Below are positions 7,936-15,903 of a stretch of DNA of 64,000 nucleotides, piece after piece. Both the position numbers and the translations under genes were made by a program. Source of the stretch: Collinsella aerofaciens. Lineage in GTDB: Bacteria; Actinomycetota; Coriobacteriia; Coriobacteriales; Coriobacteriaceae. The stretch covers positions 62,001 through 126,000 of the forward strand of contig NZ_JAQLFJ010000006.1 of the NCBI RefSeq assembly GCF_028206795.1, read 5' to 3'. The notes under the pieces were generated by a model that was not told where the DNA came from, made no database searches, and was given only the letters and a program-made list of their open reading frames with translations. Every line of letters begins with the position of its first letter. The first letter of the stretch is position 1.

Positions 7936-10060
7936 GCGTTTCTGGTCTAGACGCGTTTTGACGCACCGTCCGAGCTGCCATCGCAAGCGAGGCGGCTTTA
8001 TGGGTCGAGCCGGTGTCGATCTGTTTATCGAAGACGGCGCCTATACCACGCTTTCTTCTGCCGTGGTCATCCTAGTGGTGCTCACATTGTTGTTTTCGTC
8101 GACCGCGGCGATATGGAGCATGTCGCGTGCCGGGGATACCCAGGTGGCGGCTGATAGTGGCGCGCTGGCGGGTGCCAACGTAGTGTCGTCCTATCACACG
8201 GCTGCAACGGTGGTTGATGCGAGCATCTTGAGTCTGGGGCTGGCGGGGTTTGCCACGATCGGGACGGGCCTGGTCGCCATCCTCATCCCGGGTGCCGAGC
8301 CGGTTGCCGGCAATATGGTCGACACCGGGATCGAGATCATTAAAACGCGCAACAAGTTTGCCAAAAGCGCATCGGAAGGCTTACAGAAAATCGAGACGGC
8401 CCTGCCGTATCTGATCGCCGCGCGTGCCACGCAGGCGGTGTCGGCGCAGGATACCGATAGTGTGACCTATACCGGTACGGCGCTTGCCGTGCCCAGGACA
8501 TCCGAGTCTGACTTCGCTGCGCTCAAAGGGTCAGAGATCTCGACCGATACCATTAAAGACACATCAGATGATTTAGAGGGTGCGGCCGAGGAGCTGCGGA
8601 AGGCTTCTGAGGACACGGCGAAGGCTAAAGAGCGTGCTTGGCTGGCGGATTGTGGTGGGTCTGACAAGGGCTCGGTCGGCAGCTGTTCTTGCATGTGGGA
8701 GCGTGCGAAAAGCCTAACGGATCTCTCCGGTGTTCAAAATCCGCATTACTCATCGAGCGTTACGTGGGAGCCCCAAGTTGCCCTTGATCGCGCGAAGGAC
8801 TACTACCATTGGCGTCTGACAAATGAGAAGCCCCACGGCTCGAGTGTCGAGATGAAGGCAGAGTCTGCGGCGCGTAAGGCGTTTTATACCTATGCGAGCG
8901 CGGAGGTCGATCGGGCACATATAACCGAGAACGGAGACAGGGTTTCCTCCTATATTCCGCTGCTGCCGCGCAACTCTGATGAGGTTCGGGCGACGGAGCT
9001 CTATACCGATGCGGTGTGGCCGACGAGCGTGAACGATGACAAGGCGTATCTGCATTACGGGACGACCTGCCCTAACTATAAGAAAGGGACGCCGAGCGGA
9101 TTTGCTTCGGTTGCCGATTACGATGGACAGGATAAATGCAGCAAATGCCATTTTGGCGTTTCGTCGCTTGGTGCTGTTGCGGCGCCTTCAACCTCTATCG
9201 AAAACGGCTTCGAGTATCACTTTGACAAGTTTAAAGACGCCCTGGAAGGCTACGTCGAATGCCGCAACAAAGAGCTCGAGCTCGAACGTCAGACCGAAGA
9301 CGAGACCGACCGTGCGAGCAATGCGTTTGACCAGGCCATCAAAGCGCTTTCGGGCGAGCGTCCGCGTATCGCTCCTCCCGGTCGCAACGGCGTGGTTGCC
9401 TTTGCGGTTTCGGGTGCCATCTCGAGCCCCGATGAGCTCAACTCTTCGTTTAACACGGCAGTCAGGCTTGGCGATCGCGGTGCCATCTCTGCCGCGGTGC
9501 TGGCGCCCGATGAGGCGACGGCGCAAAACAACGTGCTTTCGCGATTTTTCTCGACATTGAAGGAACGCTCGGGTGGCGTTGCCGGCGTACTCGATGGCGT
9601 CATGGATGTCTGGGGACGGCTGCTTGTGGGATACGGAGACATCCAAGGTTCGGCCGACGAACTTATGGACGAGATGATTAAAGGCCTAGGAGGGGGCAGC
9701 GGCGCGTTGGGCTCCATCGCATCGTGGCTCGGCGATACCGTTTCGGCGTCCGTGGCGGCGTTGGATCTGGAGCCGTGCGACTTGCGCCTGCGAAAGCCGG
9801 TGCTGACTGATTCCGCCAACGTCATTAAGAGCCCGGGGTCTGACATTGCCGGTCTCTCTCAAGCGCAAGACAAGCTGCGAAGTATTCCGTTGGGCGTGAC
9901 CGATCCCAAGGCGCTTTGCGAAGCGCTGGAATATCAAGTCGAGCGCACCATCAGCGGCACGACGTTCACGCTTGCGGAGATTCCGCTGCCCGGCGGCGGT
10001 TCCATCCCACTTACCGTCGATGTCACCACACTGGCGGGTGCCCTGGGCGGTGGGTCGTAA
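7907..10060 (+). CDS. Large TadG-like pilus-associated protein
   Basis: 717-aa membrane-anchored protein. GGAGGGAG precedes the ATG at 7907, which decides the start. A basic N-terminus leads to a membrane helix near residues 48-65 (AVVILVVLTLLF), followed by DTQVAADSGALAGANVV, the TadG/TadE_N signature in which Asp-Ala pairs flank the helix exit. A second hydrophobic stretch lies near 105-130. The rest is a large extracytoplasmic domain with Lys/Glu-rich, probably helical segments and clustered cysteines (CSC near 264 and CSKC near 411), which could form disulfides. It may act as a pilus tip or surface anchor, by analogy with TadG; this is not shown by sequence alone. Confidence 0.8.
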   Translation: MIRGLLHGIKRFWSRRVLTHRPSCHRKRGGFMGRAGVDLFIEDGAYTTLSSAVVILVVLTLLFSSTAAIWSMSRAGDTQVAADSGALAGANVVSSYHTAATVVDASILSLGLAGFATIGTGLVAILIPGAEPVAGNMVDTGIEIIKTRNKFAKSASEGLQKIETALPYLIAARATQAVSAQDTDSVTYTGTALAVPRTSESDFAALKGSEISTDTIKDTSDDLEGAAEELRKASEDTAKAKERAWLADCGGSDKGSVGSCSCMWERAKSLTDLSGVQNPHYSSSVTWEPQVALDRAKDYYHWRLTNEKPHGSSVEMKAESAARKAFYTYASAEVDRAHITENGDRVSSYIPLLPRNSDEVRATELYTDAVWPTSVNDDKAYLHYGTTCPNYKKGTPSGFASVADYDGQDKCSKCHFGVSSLGAVAAPSTSIENGFEYHFDKFKDALEGYVECRNKELELERQTEDETDRASNAFDQAIKALSGERPRIAPPGRNGVVAFAVSGAISSPDELNSSFNTAVRLGDRGAISAAVLAPDEATAQNNVLSRFFSTLKERSGGVAGVLDGVMDVWGRLLVGYGDIQGSADELMDEMIKGLGGGSGALGSIASWLGDTVSASVAALDLEPCDLRLRKPVLTDSANVIKSPGSDIAGLSQAQDKLRSIPLGVTDPKALCEALEYQVERTISGTTFTLAEIPLPGGGSIPLTVDVTTLAGALGGGS

Positions 10061-10536
10061 TGGGCATCCGCACGCGCCTGTGCGAGGAGTGCGCCCAGGC
10101 GACGGTCGAGATGGCCGTGGTCACGCCCGTCCTGCTGGTTCTGGCGCTTATCGTGTACAACGTCATGGTCTTTGCCGGTGCGGTCGCACGCTTCGATCGC
10201 GTGGTGCCCGATATCGTGCTAGCACATGCCGTGGCGCCGAGCGGGGAGGGCGATGGCAGCTCCATCGATGCTTCCGCGACCGTTCAGGCTCAGATCCAAC
10301 ATGCCATGGAAGGCTATGACTTGCTGATCGAGGTCTCGAGCGAACAGGGTGCGACGACATCGGATGGCGGTTTGCTTTCGCTTTCCGGCACGTTTAGGAC
10401 CTACACCTGCACCATGCACTATGAGCCGTGGCCGACTTCTCTCAGCATCGCTGGCGTTCCGCTGGGGGCGCCGACAACGTTGTCGCACGAGCGCGCGGTG
10501 ACGGTCGATCCATGGCGCCCGGGGGTGGTCATGTGA
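10060..10536 (+). CDS. TadE-like pseudopilin
   Basis: 158-aa protein whose ATG at 10060 overlaps the stop of the TadG-like gene. CEECAQATVEMAVV leads directly into one membrane helix (TPVLLVLALIVYNVMVF), followed by a 115-residue extracytoplasmic domain. It shares the AQ-x-T-x-E processing motif with three other proteins in this operon. Its membership in the pilus machine is supported by motif and by position; the precise role (minor pilin versus assembly factor) is unknown. Confidence 0.8.
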   Translation: MGIRTRLCEECAQATVEMAVVTPVLLVLALIVYNVMVFAGAVARFDRVVPDIVLAHAVAPSGEGDGSSIDASATVQAQIQHAMEGYDLLIEVSSEQGATTSDGGLLSLSGTFRTYTCTMHYEPWPTSLSIAGVPLGAPTTLSHERAVTVDPWRPGVVM

Positions 10537-10892
10537 CCGCGGTCTCGTCCTACATCGCCTACGCGCGGGCACTCAATAGGCTGGGTTGGACGCCGGCGGA
10601 GTTTGTGGTGGCGGAGTCGTTTGTCGTGCGCCTGCGCGGCATGCTGGGACGGCATCCGGTTGCCGCCAACGGCTTGCCGCTCGTCATGGCGTTTCCACGC
10701 TGCTCTTCGGTCCATACGTGTTTTATGGCCTATCCCATCGATATCGCCTTTATCGATGCACGTGGCTATGTCCTCGTATGCTACGAAAACGTACGTCCCT
10801 GGCGTATGTGCTCCTGCCCCGGCGCCTGGGCCGTACTAGAGCGTCCTTCAATCATTGTTTCGACCCCTGCTCTCCAACGCGTGCCGGCTTAA
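10533..10892 (+). CDS. DUF192 family protein
   Basis: 119-aa DUF192-like protein, recognised from RLRGMLGR, HTCFMAYPIDIAFID and the closing VLERPSIIVSTPALQ pattern. The GTG at 10533 is chosen because GGGGGTGG lies just before it and because it overlaps the preceding stop; the in-frame ATG at 10512 has no ribosome site. There is no signal peptide. DUF192 proteins are of uncertain function and are often exported, so a cytoplasmic copy closing a Tad operon is worth noting. It appears to be the last gene of the operon. Confidence 0.82.
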   Translation: MTAVSSYIAYARALNRLGWTPAEFVVAESFVVRLRGMLGRHPVAANGLPLVMAFPRCSSVHTCFMAYPIDIAFIDARGYVLVCYENVRPWRMCSCPGAWAVLERPSIIVSTPALQRVPA

Positions 10893-10910
10893 GAATTGGC
10901 GACAGCGGAC

Positions 10911-10936
10911 TTTCGTCATACGAAATTGGGTAAGAT
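10911..10936 (+). promoter_or_regulatory. Likely promoter-operator of the toxin-antitoxin pair
   Basis: TTTCGTCATACGAAA (10911-10925) is a perfect palindrome around CAT and sits just before a TAAGAT hexamer (10931-10936) and the GGAGGAG ribosome site. This is the usual layout for an autoregulated toxin-antitoxin operon with the antitoxin as repressor. No footprint is implied. Confidence 0.5.
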
Positions 10937-10950
10937 GGAGGAGAAGATGC

Positions 10951-11216
10951 ATGGATGTTGAGATCCATCCCAACGCTAAAAAGCACCTGACGGAAAAGCA
11001 GGTGCTTAGCGCTTGGCTTGCGGTTACTGAGTGCATTCGTCGCGAGCCGAAGGGCGAGCCGCTGAGATGGCTTGCGATTGGATGGCTCCCAGACGGACGA
11101 AGCGTGGAGCTTGTCGCGGTCGAGCTTGTCCGTGGGGGCTTATCATTCATGCCTTGTCTCCAGTCCAGAAGAAATTTTGGCAGGAGATTGAACGGGCTCG
11201 GCAAAGGGGTCGATGA
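10951..11216 (+). pseudogene. Toxin of a type II TA pair, frameshifted (BrnT/DUF4258-like)
   Basis: GGAGGAG precedes the ATG at 10951 and the protein starts MDVEIHPNAKKHLTEKQV, resembling small actinobacterial toxins that pair with ribbon-helix-helix antitoxins. In the starting frame the reading continues to 11241 with an implausible C-terminus. One frame back, the sequence after 11138 reads LIIHALSPVQKKFWQEIER and stops at 11214-11216, where TGA overlaps the ATG of the antitoxin. The switch lies at a run of five G (11134-11138); six would restore one frame and give VRGGLIIHAL. The copy is therefore probably inactive, phase-variable, or affected by a sequencing error. Family assignment is by resemblance only. 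Confidence 0.7.
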
Positions 11217-11500
11217 TGGGCAAGACGTATACGGCCGCTAATGGTCAGGTTGTAACGGATGAAATGATTGACGCGTGGTGCGAGTCGTACGAGCGCGGAG
11301 AGTTTCCGGATGGCGAACACACCGTTGGTGGGATCGTGCATGGACGGCCCCCACTCTCAGGTGAGGGGACGGCAACGCTGTCGGTCAAGATTCCTCTGGG
11401 AATGAAGGAGGCCATTCGTCGACGGGCGGCTGCCGAGGGGATGACTCCAAGTGAGTTTGCCCGTGCGGCTCTGAGCGAAAAACTTCTTGCTGCCGGCTGA
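11213..11500 (+). CDS. Ribbon-helix-helix antitoxin
   Basis: 95-aa protein. The C-terminal half reads TATLSVKIPLGMKEAIRRRA then GMTPSEFARAALSEKL, a beta strand followed by two helices as in MetJ/Arc-type DNA-binding antitoxins. The N-terminal half (VTDEMIDAWCESYERGEFP) is typical of antitoxins that contact their toxin. The start overlaps the restored toxin stop by ATGA, indicating translational coupling in the intact operon. It probably represses the palindrome upstream. It appears intact although its toxin is frameshifted. Confidence 0.78.
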   Translation: MMGKTYTAANGQVVTDEMIDAWCESYERGEFPDGEHTVGGIVHGRPPLSGEGTATLSVKIPLGMKEAIRRRAAAEGMTPSEFARAALSEKLLAAG

Positions 11501-11563
11501 TGCCTCTGACGTGCCGATTTAAAGAACCGAGGCTGTGCTCAAAAACTTTTTTAAAATTCTCGG

Positions 11564-11591
11564 TTGACCGGAACGCGTCCTTGGTTATACT
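11564..11591 (+). promoter_or_regulatory. Promoter of tRNA-Phe
   Basis: TTGACC (11564-11569), 16-base spacer, TATACT (11586-11591), about 33 bases before the mature tRNA. Confidence 0.75.
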
Positions 11592-11623
11592 AATCAAGCC
11601 TTGAAACAAGGCACACCTCAAAT

Positions 11624-11678
<55 letters not shown>

Positions 11679-11696
<18 letters not shown>

Positions 11697-11928
11697 CCTT
11701 GAATTGACTAGGACCTCTGCAAAGGGGTCCTTTTCTTTTATGCAGCTCCCACATGGAATCGAACCCCGTGAGGGCGCGGAGCTGAGTAAACGCGTAAGCG
11801 TTTGCCAGCGCAGCTCGCAAGGCGCGTAAGCGCCGCAGCGGTCCGTCCGCGCAGCGCGCGGACGCGATTCCCTTCCCCGCCACCTTGAATTGACTAGGAC
11901 CTCTGCAAAGGGGTCCTTTTCTTTTATG
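11679..11928 (+). repeat. tRNA-linked structured unit after tRNA-Phe
   Basis: The tRNA 3' end from the T-loop through the acceptor and the terminator hairpin (11679-11742, 64 bp) is repeated exactly at 11865-11928, 186 bases later. The 122-bp insert can fold: closing stem GGAATCG (11755-11761) with CGATTCC (11865-11871), where the left strand is an inverted T-arm; P2 CCC-GTGA-GGG (11765-11774); P3 with GAGCTG/CAGCTC and GTAAACGC-GTAA-GCGTTTGC (11779-11816); P4 GGCGC-GTAA-GCGCC (11821-11834); P5 GTCCGCGC-AGC-GCGCGGAC (11845-11863). Each terminator copy (stem GGACC/GGTCC) has a T tract. No protein is encoded. See the findings for the whole family. Confidence 0.88.
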
Positions 11929-11938
11929 TAGGGTTCTG

Positions 11939-11986
11939 CGGAAACTGCGTCCCAGAATAAGGGCTCAGAACGGGACACACTTTCCG
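11939..11986. repeat. GGAAACTGCG-type hairpin repeat
   Basis: CGGAAACTGCGTCCC (11939-11953) pairs with GGGACACACTTTCCG (11972-11986) apart from two positions. It belongs to the same family as the three tandem units at 60170-60341. No gene lies between here and 12178; a further GC-rich, unstructured stretch precedes the next gene. Confidence 0.7.
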
Positions 11987-12178
11987 GTGCCTGCCTCCGG
12001 CGCGCGTACACACCTCGTCGCACCATTCCGAGCCCGCCCGCCCCAGACATTCCTCCCACTTTCGCGCCACTTTACAGACCGTTCGGTCGTCTGTCCGCAC
12101 GCGCGGGTATACTCAAAACGATACTTTTCCTATGCAATACGATGCAGGCTCGGCCTGCACGATCCGAAGGGGGCAGTG

Positions 12179-13240
12179 ATGGAGAGGATACTCGGCGTTA
12201 ATCTCTCTGGCTGGTTTATTCCCGAGCCTTGGGTGACCCCGTCGCTATACGCGGCGACCGGTGCATCCAATGCGGCCGAGCTGCAGGAGGCCATGGGCAC
12301 CGCCGCCTATAACGAGCGCATGCGCCGTCATTACGAGACGTTTGTGAGCGAGGATGATTTCCGTCGCATGGCGCAGATCGGCCTCAACGCCGTGCGCCTG
12401 CCGGTGCCTTGGTATGCCTTTGGCTCACAGGAGTCCGATGCCTCCTACATCTCGGTTGTCGATTACATCGACCGCGCGATTGAGTGGGCTGCCAAGTACG
12501 ACATCCGCGTGCTGCTCGATCTGGCAACTGTGCCCGGTGGCCAGGGCGATTCCAACGATTCGCCCGCCACGCCGGAGGCTGTTGCCGAGTGGCATTCGTC
12601 CACCAACGGCCGTCATGTCGCACTCGACGTGCTCGAGCGCTTGGCCGATCGCTACGGCGAGGCCGAGAGCCTGCTGGGCATTGAGCTGCTGGATACACCA
12701 CAGATGAGTGTCCGCAAGAGTCTCTTTACCATGACGGATGGCATTCCGGCCCACTACCTGCGTAATTTCTATCGCGATGCCTACGAGCTCGTCCGTTCGT
12801 ATATGCCCGAGGATAAGATCGTCGTCTTCTCGTCGTCGGGGCATCCCAGCGAGTGGAAGCATTTTATGCGCGGCGCCAAGTACAAGAACGTCTACATGGA
12901 CCTTCACCTGTACCATTACCGTGACGAGTATGCGCTCGACATCACGAGCCCCCGCGGGCTGACGACGGCGATTTCGCGTAACAAGCGCGAGCTTAAAGAA
13001 GCGATCTCGACTGGGTTCCCCGTGCTGGTGGGCGAATGGTCGGGTGCGGCGATCTTTGCCAACTCGTCGGTCACGCCCGAGGGCCGCAATGCCTACGAGC
13101 GCGTGTTTATCGCCAACCAGCTGGCTTCGTTTGCGCCGGCTGCCGGTTGGTTCTTTCAAACGTGGAAGACCGAGAAGCGCATTGCAGCATGGGACGCCCG
13201 CGCGGCACTCGGCACGCTCGAGCGCGGCATGATTGAATAG
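12179..13240 (+). CDS. GH5-like glycoside hydrolase, exo-beta-1,3-glucanase type, altered active site
   Basis: 353-aa cytoplasmic-looking protein without signal peptide. GVNLSGWFIPEPWVTPSLY near the N-terminus closely resembles the start of exo-beta-1,3-glucanases of family GH5 (subfamily 9), and NAVRLPVPWYAF and the nucleophile region LVGEWSGA match too. The acid/base region, normally NEP, reads GIELLDTPQ here, so the catalytic Glu is replaced by Thr. The fold assignment is good; the enzyme may be inactive or act differently. GAAGGGGG precedes the ATG at 12179; the longer upstream frame lacks a ribosome site. It directly precedes rsmI with six bases between. Confidence 0.82.
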   Translation: MERILGVNLSGWFIPEPWVTPSLYAATGASNAAELQEAMGTAAYNERMRRHYETFVSEDDFRRMAQIGLNAVRLPVPWYAFGSQESDASYISVVDYIDRAIEWAAKYDIRVLLDLATVPGGQGDSNDSPATPEAVAEWHSSTNGRHVALDVLERLADRYGEAESLLGIELLDTPQMSVRKSLFTMTDGIPAHYLRNFYRDAYELVRSYMPEDKIVVFSSSGHPSEWKHFMRGAKYKNVYMDLHLYHYRDEYALDITSPRGLTTAISRNKRELKEAISTGFPVLVGEWSGAAIFANSSVTPEGRNAYERVFIANQLASFAPAAGWFFQTWKTEKRIAAWDARAALGTLERGMIE

Positions 13241-13246
13241 GTTGAT

Positions 13247-14125
13247 ATGACGCAAAACAGCGCCCATACGGGCAAACTCTATGTGGTCGGCACACCCATC
13301 GGCAATCTGGGCGACCTGTCCCCGCGCGTTGGCGAGGCGTTTGCCGCCGCCGATGCCATTTGCTGCGAAGACACGCGTGTGACGTCAAAGCTGCTGATGC
13401 ACTTGGGCATTTCCAAGCCGCTTGTCCGTTGCGACGAGAATGTGATCGCGAGCCGCGCCACCGGCCTGGTCGACCGTCTGCTGGCAGGGGAGACCCTCGC
13501 TTTTGCCTCGGATGCCGGCATGCCGAGTGTGTCCGATCCCGGCCAGGCGCTGGTCGAGGCAGCACGTGAGGCCGATGTGCCTGTCGAAGTTATTCCCGGA
13601 CCCTCTGCTTGCGTCACGGCACTCGTTTCGTCCGGCATTCCCTGCGAGCATTTTTTCTTCGAGGGCTTTTTGGGCCGAAAGCACGGCGACCGCGTGCGCC
13701 GTTTGCAGCGCCTTGCCGTGGTGCCCGGCGCACTCATCTTCTACGAGTCTCCACATCGCATCGTGGCGACGCTCGAGGCCGTGACAGAGGTCTTTCCTCA
13801 GCGTGAGGTTGCCGTCTGCCGCGAACTCACCAAGCTGCACGAGGAGGTCTTGCGCGGGCCCGCTGCCCAGCTCGCCGAGGAGCTGCGTGCTCGCGGCGAG
13901 GTAAAGGGCGAGATTGCGCTGGTCATCGCGCCGCCGAGCGAGGATGAGGAGGCCGGCATCGTGCCGGTTGGCGCCGCGGCAGCGGATCCCGATGAGGCCC
14001 TGCGCGAGGATATCCGCACCGCACTCGAGGAGGGGGAGCCCGCCTCTGCGGTGGCCAAGCGCCTGTCTCAGAAGTACTCGCGCCGCAAGCGCGATGTCTA
14101 TGCCATGGCGCTCGATATGCAATAG
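13247..14125 (+). CDS. rsmI: 16S rRNA (cytidine1402-2'-O)-methyltransferase RsmI
   Basis: Uses S-adenosylmethionine to methylate the ribose of C1402 in the decoding centre of 16S rRNA. The 292-aa protein shows the tetrapyrrole-methylase fold signatures VVGTPIGNLGDLSPR, ICCEDTRVTSKLL, SDAGMPSVSDPG and FYESPHRI in the expected order. The C-terminal helical extension KRLSQKYSRRKRDVYAMAL is typical of RsmI. It lies just after the GH5-like gene and 69 bases before metG. Confidence 0.95.
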   Translation: MTQNSAHTGKLYVVGTPIGNLGDLSPRVGEAFAAADAICCEDTRVTSKLLMHLGISKPLVRCDENVIASRATGLVDRLLAGETLAFASDAGMPSVSDPGQALVEAAREADVPVEVIPGPSACVTALVSSGIPCEHFFFEGFLGRKHGDRVRRLQRLAVVPGALIFYESPHRIVATLEAVTEVFPQREVAVCRELTKLHEEVLRGPAAQLAEELRARGEVKGEIALVIAPPSEDEEAGIVPVGAAAADPDEALREDIRTALEEGEPASAVAKRLSQKYSRRKRDVYAMALDMQ

Positions 14126-14194
14126 ATGGAGGATATCCAGCCCTTGCGCTAGAATCATCCCCTGTATGCAACGTTTTTCTGGAGGACAAACCCC

Positions 14195-15796
14195 ATGGAT
14201 CAAAGCAAGCCTTCGTTCTTTATCACGACGCCCATCTACTACGTCAACGCCGATCCGCACCTGGGCACGGCTTATTCCACCATCATCGCCGACGTTCAGG
14301 CTCGCTATCGCCGCTCCGCCGGCTATAACGTCAAGTTCCTGACCGGCATGGACGAGCACGGCGAGAAGGTCGCCGAGGCCGCAGCCAAGCATGGCATGAC
14401 GCCGCAGGAGTGGACCGACAGCCAGGCCCCGCACTTCAAGGAGCTTTGGAGCAAGCTCGAGATTTCCAACGACGACTTCATCCGTACCACCGAGCCGCGC
14501 CAGCATCATGCCGTGCAGTACCTGTGGGAGCGCATGAAGGAGTCCGGTTACCTGTATAAGGGCAGCTACGACGGCTGGTATTGCGTGCCTGACGAGACTT
14601 ACTTCACCGATACTCAGGTCCAGAAGGGCGACGAGGAGTACGGCAGCGTCGGCCAGCACCTGTGCCCCGACTGCCACCGTCCGCTTGAGCGCGTGCAGGA
14701 GGAGTCCTACTTCTTTAAGCTTTCCGCCTTCCAGGACAAGCTGCTCAAGCTCTATGACGAGCACCCCGACTTTGTCGAGCCCGCGTTCCGCATGAACGAG
14801 GTGCGTAGCTTTGTCGAAGGCGGCCTCAACGACCTTTCCGTGAGCCGCACGAGCTTTGACTGGGGCATTCAGGTCCCGTTTGACGAGGGTCACGTGACCT
14901 ACGTGTGGTTCGATGCACTGCTCAACTATATGACGGCCGTCGGTTACGGTGTCGACACCGACGAGGCGCGTGCCGAGCTGGCCTATCGCTGGCCTGCGCA
15001 GTTCCACATCGTGGGCAAGGACATCATCCGCTTCCACTGCGTCATTTGGCCCGCCATGCTCATGGCCATCGGCGAGGCCCTGCCCGAGCACGTCTTTGCC
15101 CACGGCTTCCTGACCGTGCGCAATGCCGAGACCGGCAAGGCCGAGAAGATGTCCAAGAGCCGTGGCAACGCTATCGCTCCGCAGGACGTTATCGACATGT
15201 TGGGCGTTGAGGGCTATCGCTACTACTTTATGACCGACGTCGTCCCCGGCACCGACGGCGCCATCAGCTTCGATCGCATGGAGCAGGTCTACAACGCCGA
15301 CCTGGCCAACAGCTGGGGCAACCTTATCTCGCGTTCGCTCAACATGAGCGGCAAGTACTTTGACGGTTGCGCGCCCGCCAAGCCCGCGTCGTTCGACGCG
15401 TTCGACAACCCGCTGGCAAAGATCGCCGATGGTCTGGTCGAGCGCTACATGGCCAAGATGGACGTGCTCGATTACGGTGGAGCCAAGGACGAGGTCATGG
15501 AGCTCATCCACGCCGCCAACCACTACATCGAGGACTCCGAGCCTTGGGCGCTTGCCAAGGACGAGGCCAAGGCTGACGAGCTGGCGTTTGTGATCTACAA
15601 CCTGCTCGAGGCCATCCGCATCGCCGCTCACCTGCTGATGCCGCTCATGCCCCAGACCTCTGCCGAGGCCCTGCGCCGCCTGTCCTGCGAGGACGAGGCC
15701 ACGAGCGACGACCTTAAGGGCATTTGCACTTGGGGCCTGCTTGCTGGTGGTCAGCCCGTCGAGAAGGGCGAGCCGCTGTTCCCGCGTCTGGGCTAA
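14195..15796 (+). CDS. metG: Methionyl-tRNA synthetase
   Basis: Class I aminoacyl-tRNA synthetase charging tRNA-Met. The 533-aa protein has the HIGH-type motif ADPHLGTAY near residue 24, the family insert with CPDC (near 163) and the KMSKSRGN loop near 319. It lacks the C-terminal Trbp111-like dimerisation domain, so it is the short form. The zinc-binding insert has only one complete CxxC pair. TGGAGG lies seven bases upstream of the ATG. A terminator follows. Confidence 0.97.
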   Translation: MDQSKPSFFITTPIYYVNADPHLGTAYSTIIADVQARYRRSAGYNVKFLTGMDEHGEKVAEAAAKHGMTPQEWTDSQAPHFKELWSKLEISNDDFIRTTEPRQHHAVQYLWERMKESGYLYKGSYDGWYCVPDETYFTDTQVQKGDEEYGSVGQHLCPDCHRPLERVQEESYFFKLSAFQDKLLKLYDEHPDFVEPAFRMNEVRSFVEGGLNDLSVSRTSFDWGIQVPFDEGHVTYVWFDALLNYMTAVGYGVDTDEARAELAYRWPAQFHIVGKDIIRFHCVIWPAMLMAIGEALPEHVFAHGFLTVRNAETGKAEKMSKSRGNAIAPQDVIDMLGVEGYRYYFMTDVVPGTDGAISFDRMEQVYNADLANSWGNLISRSLNMSGKYFDGCAPAKPASFDAFDNPLAKIADGLVERYMAKMDVLDYGGAKDEVMELIHAANHYIEDSEPWALAKDEAKADELAFVIYNLLEAIRIAAHLLMPLMPQTSAEALRRLSCEDEATSDDLKGICTWGLLAGGQPVEKGEPLFPRLG

Positions 15797-15835
15797 GACG
15801 CCGCGCGCCATATCGGCAATTTGCTGTTTAGATGT

Positions 15836-15870
15836 AAGGGCATGGCCGCAACGGTCCATGCCCTTTTGTT
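15836..15870 (+). terminator. Terminator after metG
   Basis: AAGGGCATGG pairs with CCATGCCCTT around a 10-base loop, followed by TTTTGTTT. Confidence 0.85.
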
Positions 15871-15903
15871 TCAAGACGCCGCCACCATGCTAAGGAGGCA
15901 ACT

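Noticed and set aside
11697..11930. Attachment sites of an ordinary prophage or integrative element
   Set aside because: Direct repeats of a tRNA 3' end fit this idea, but the flanked segment is only about 120 bp, has no integrase, and the same layout recurs at five tRNA loci.
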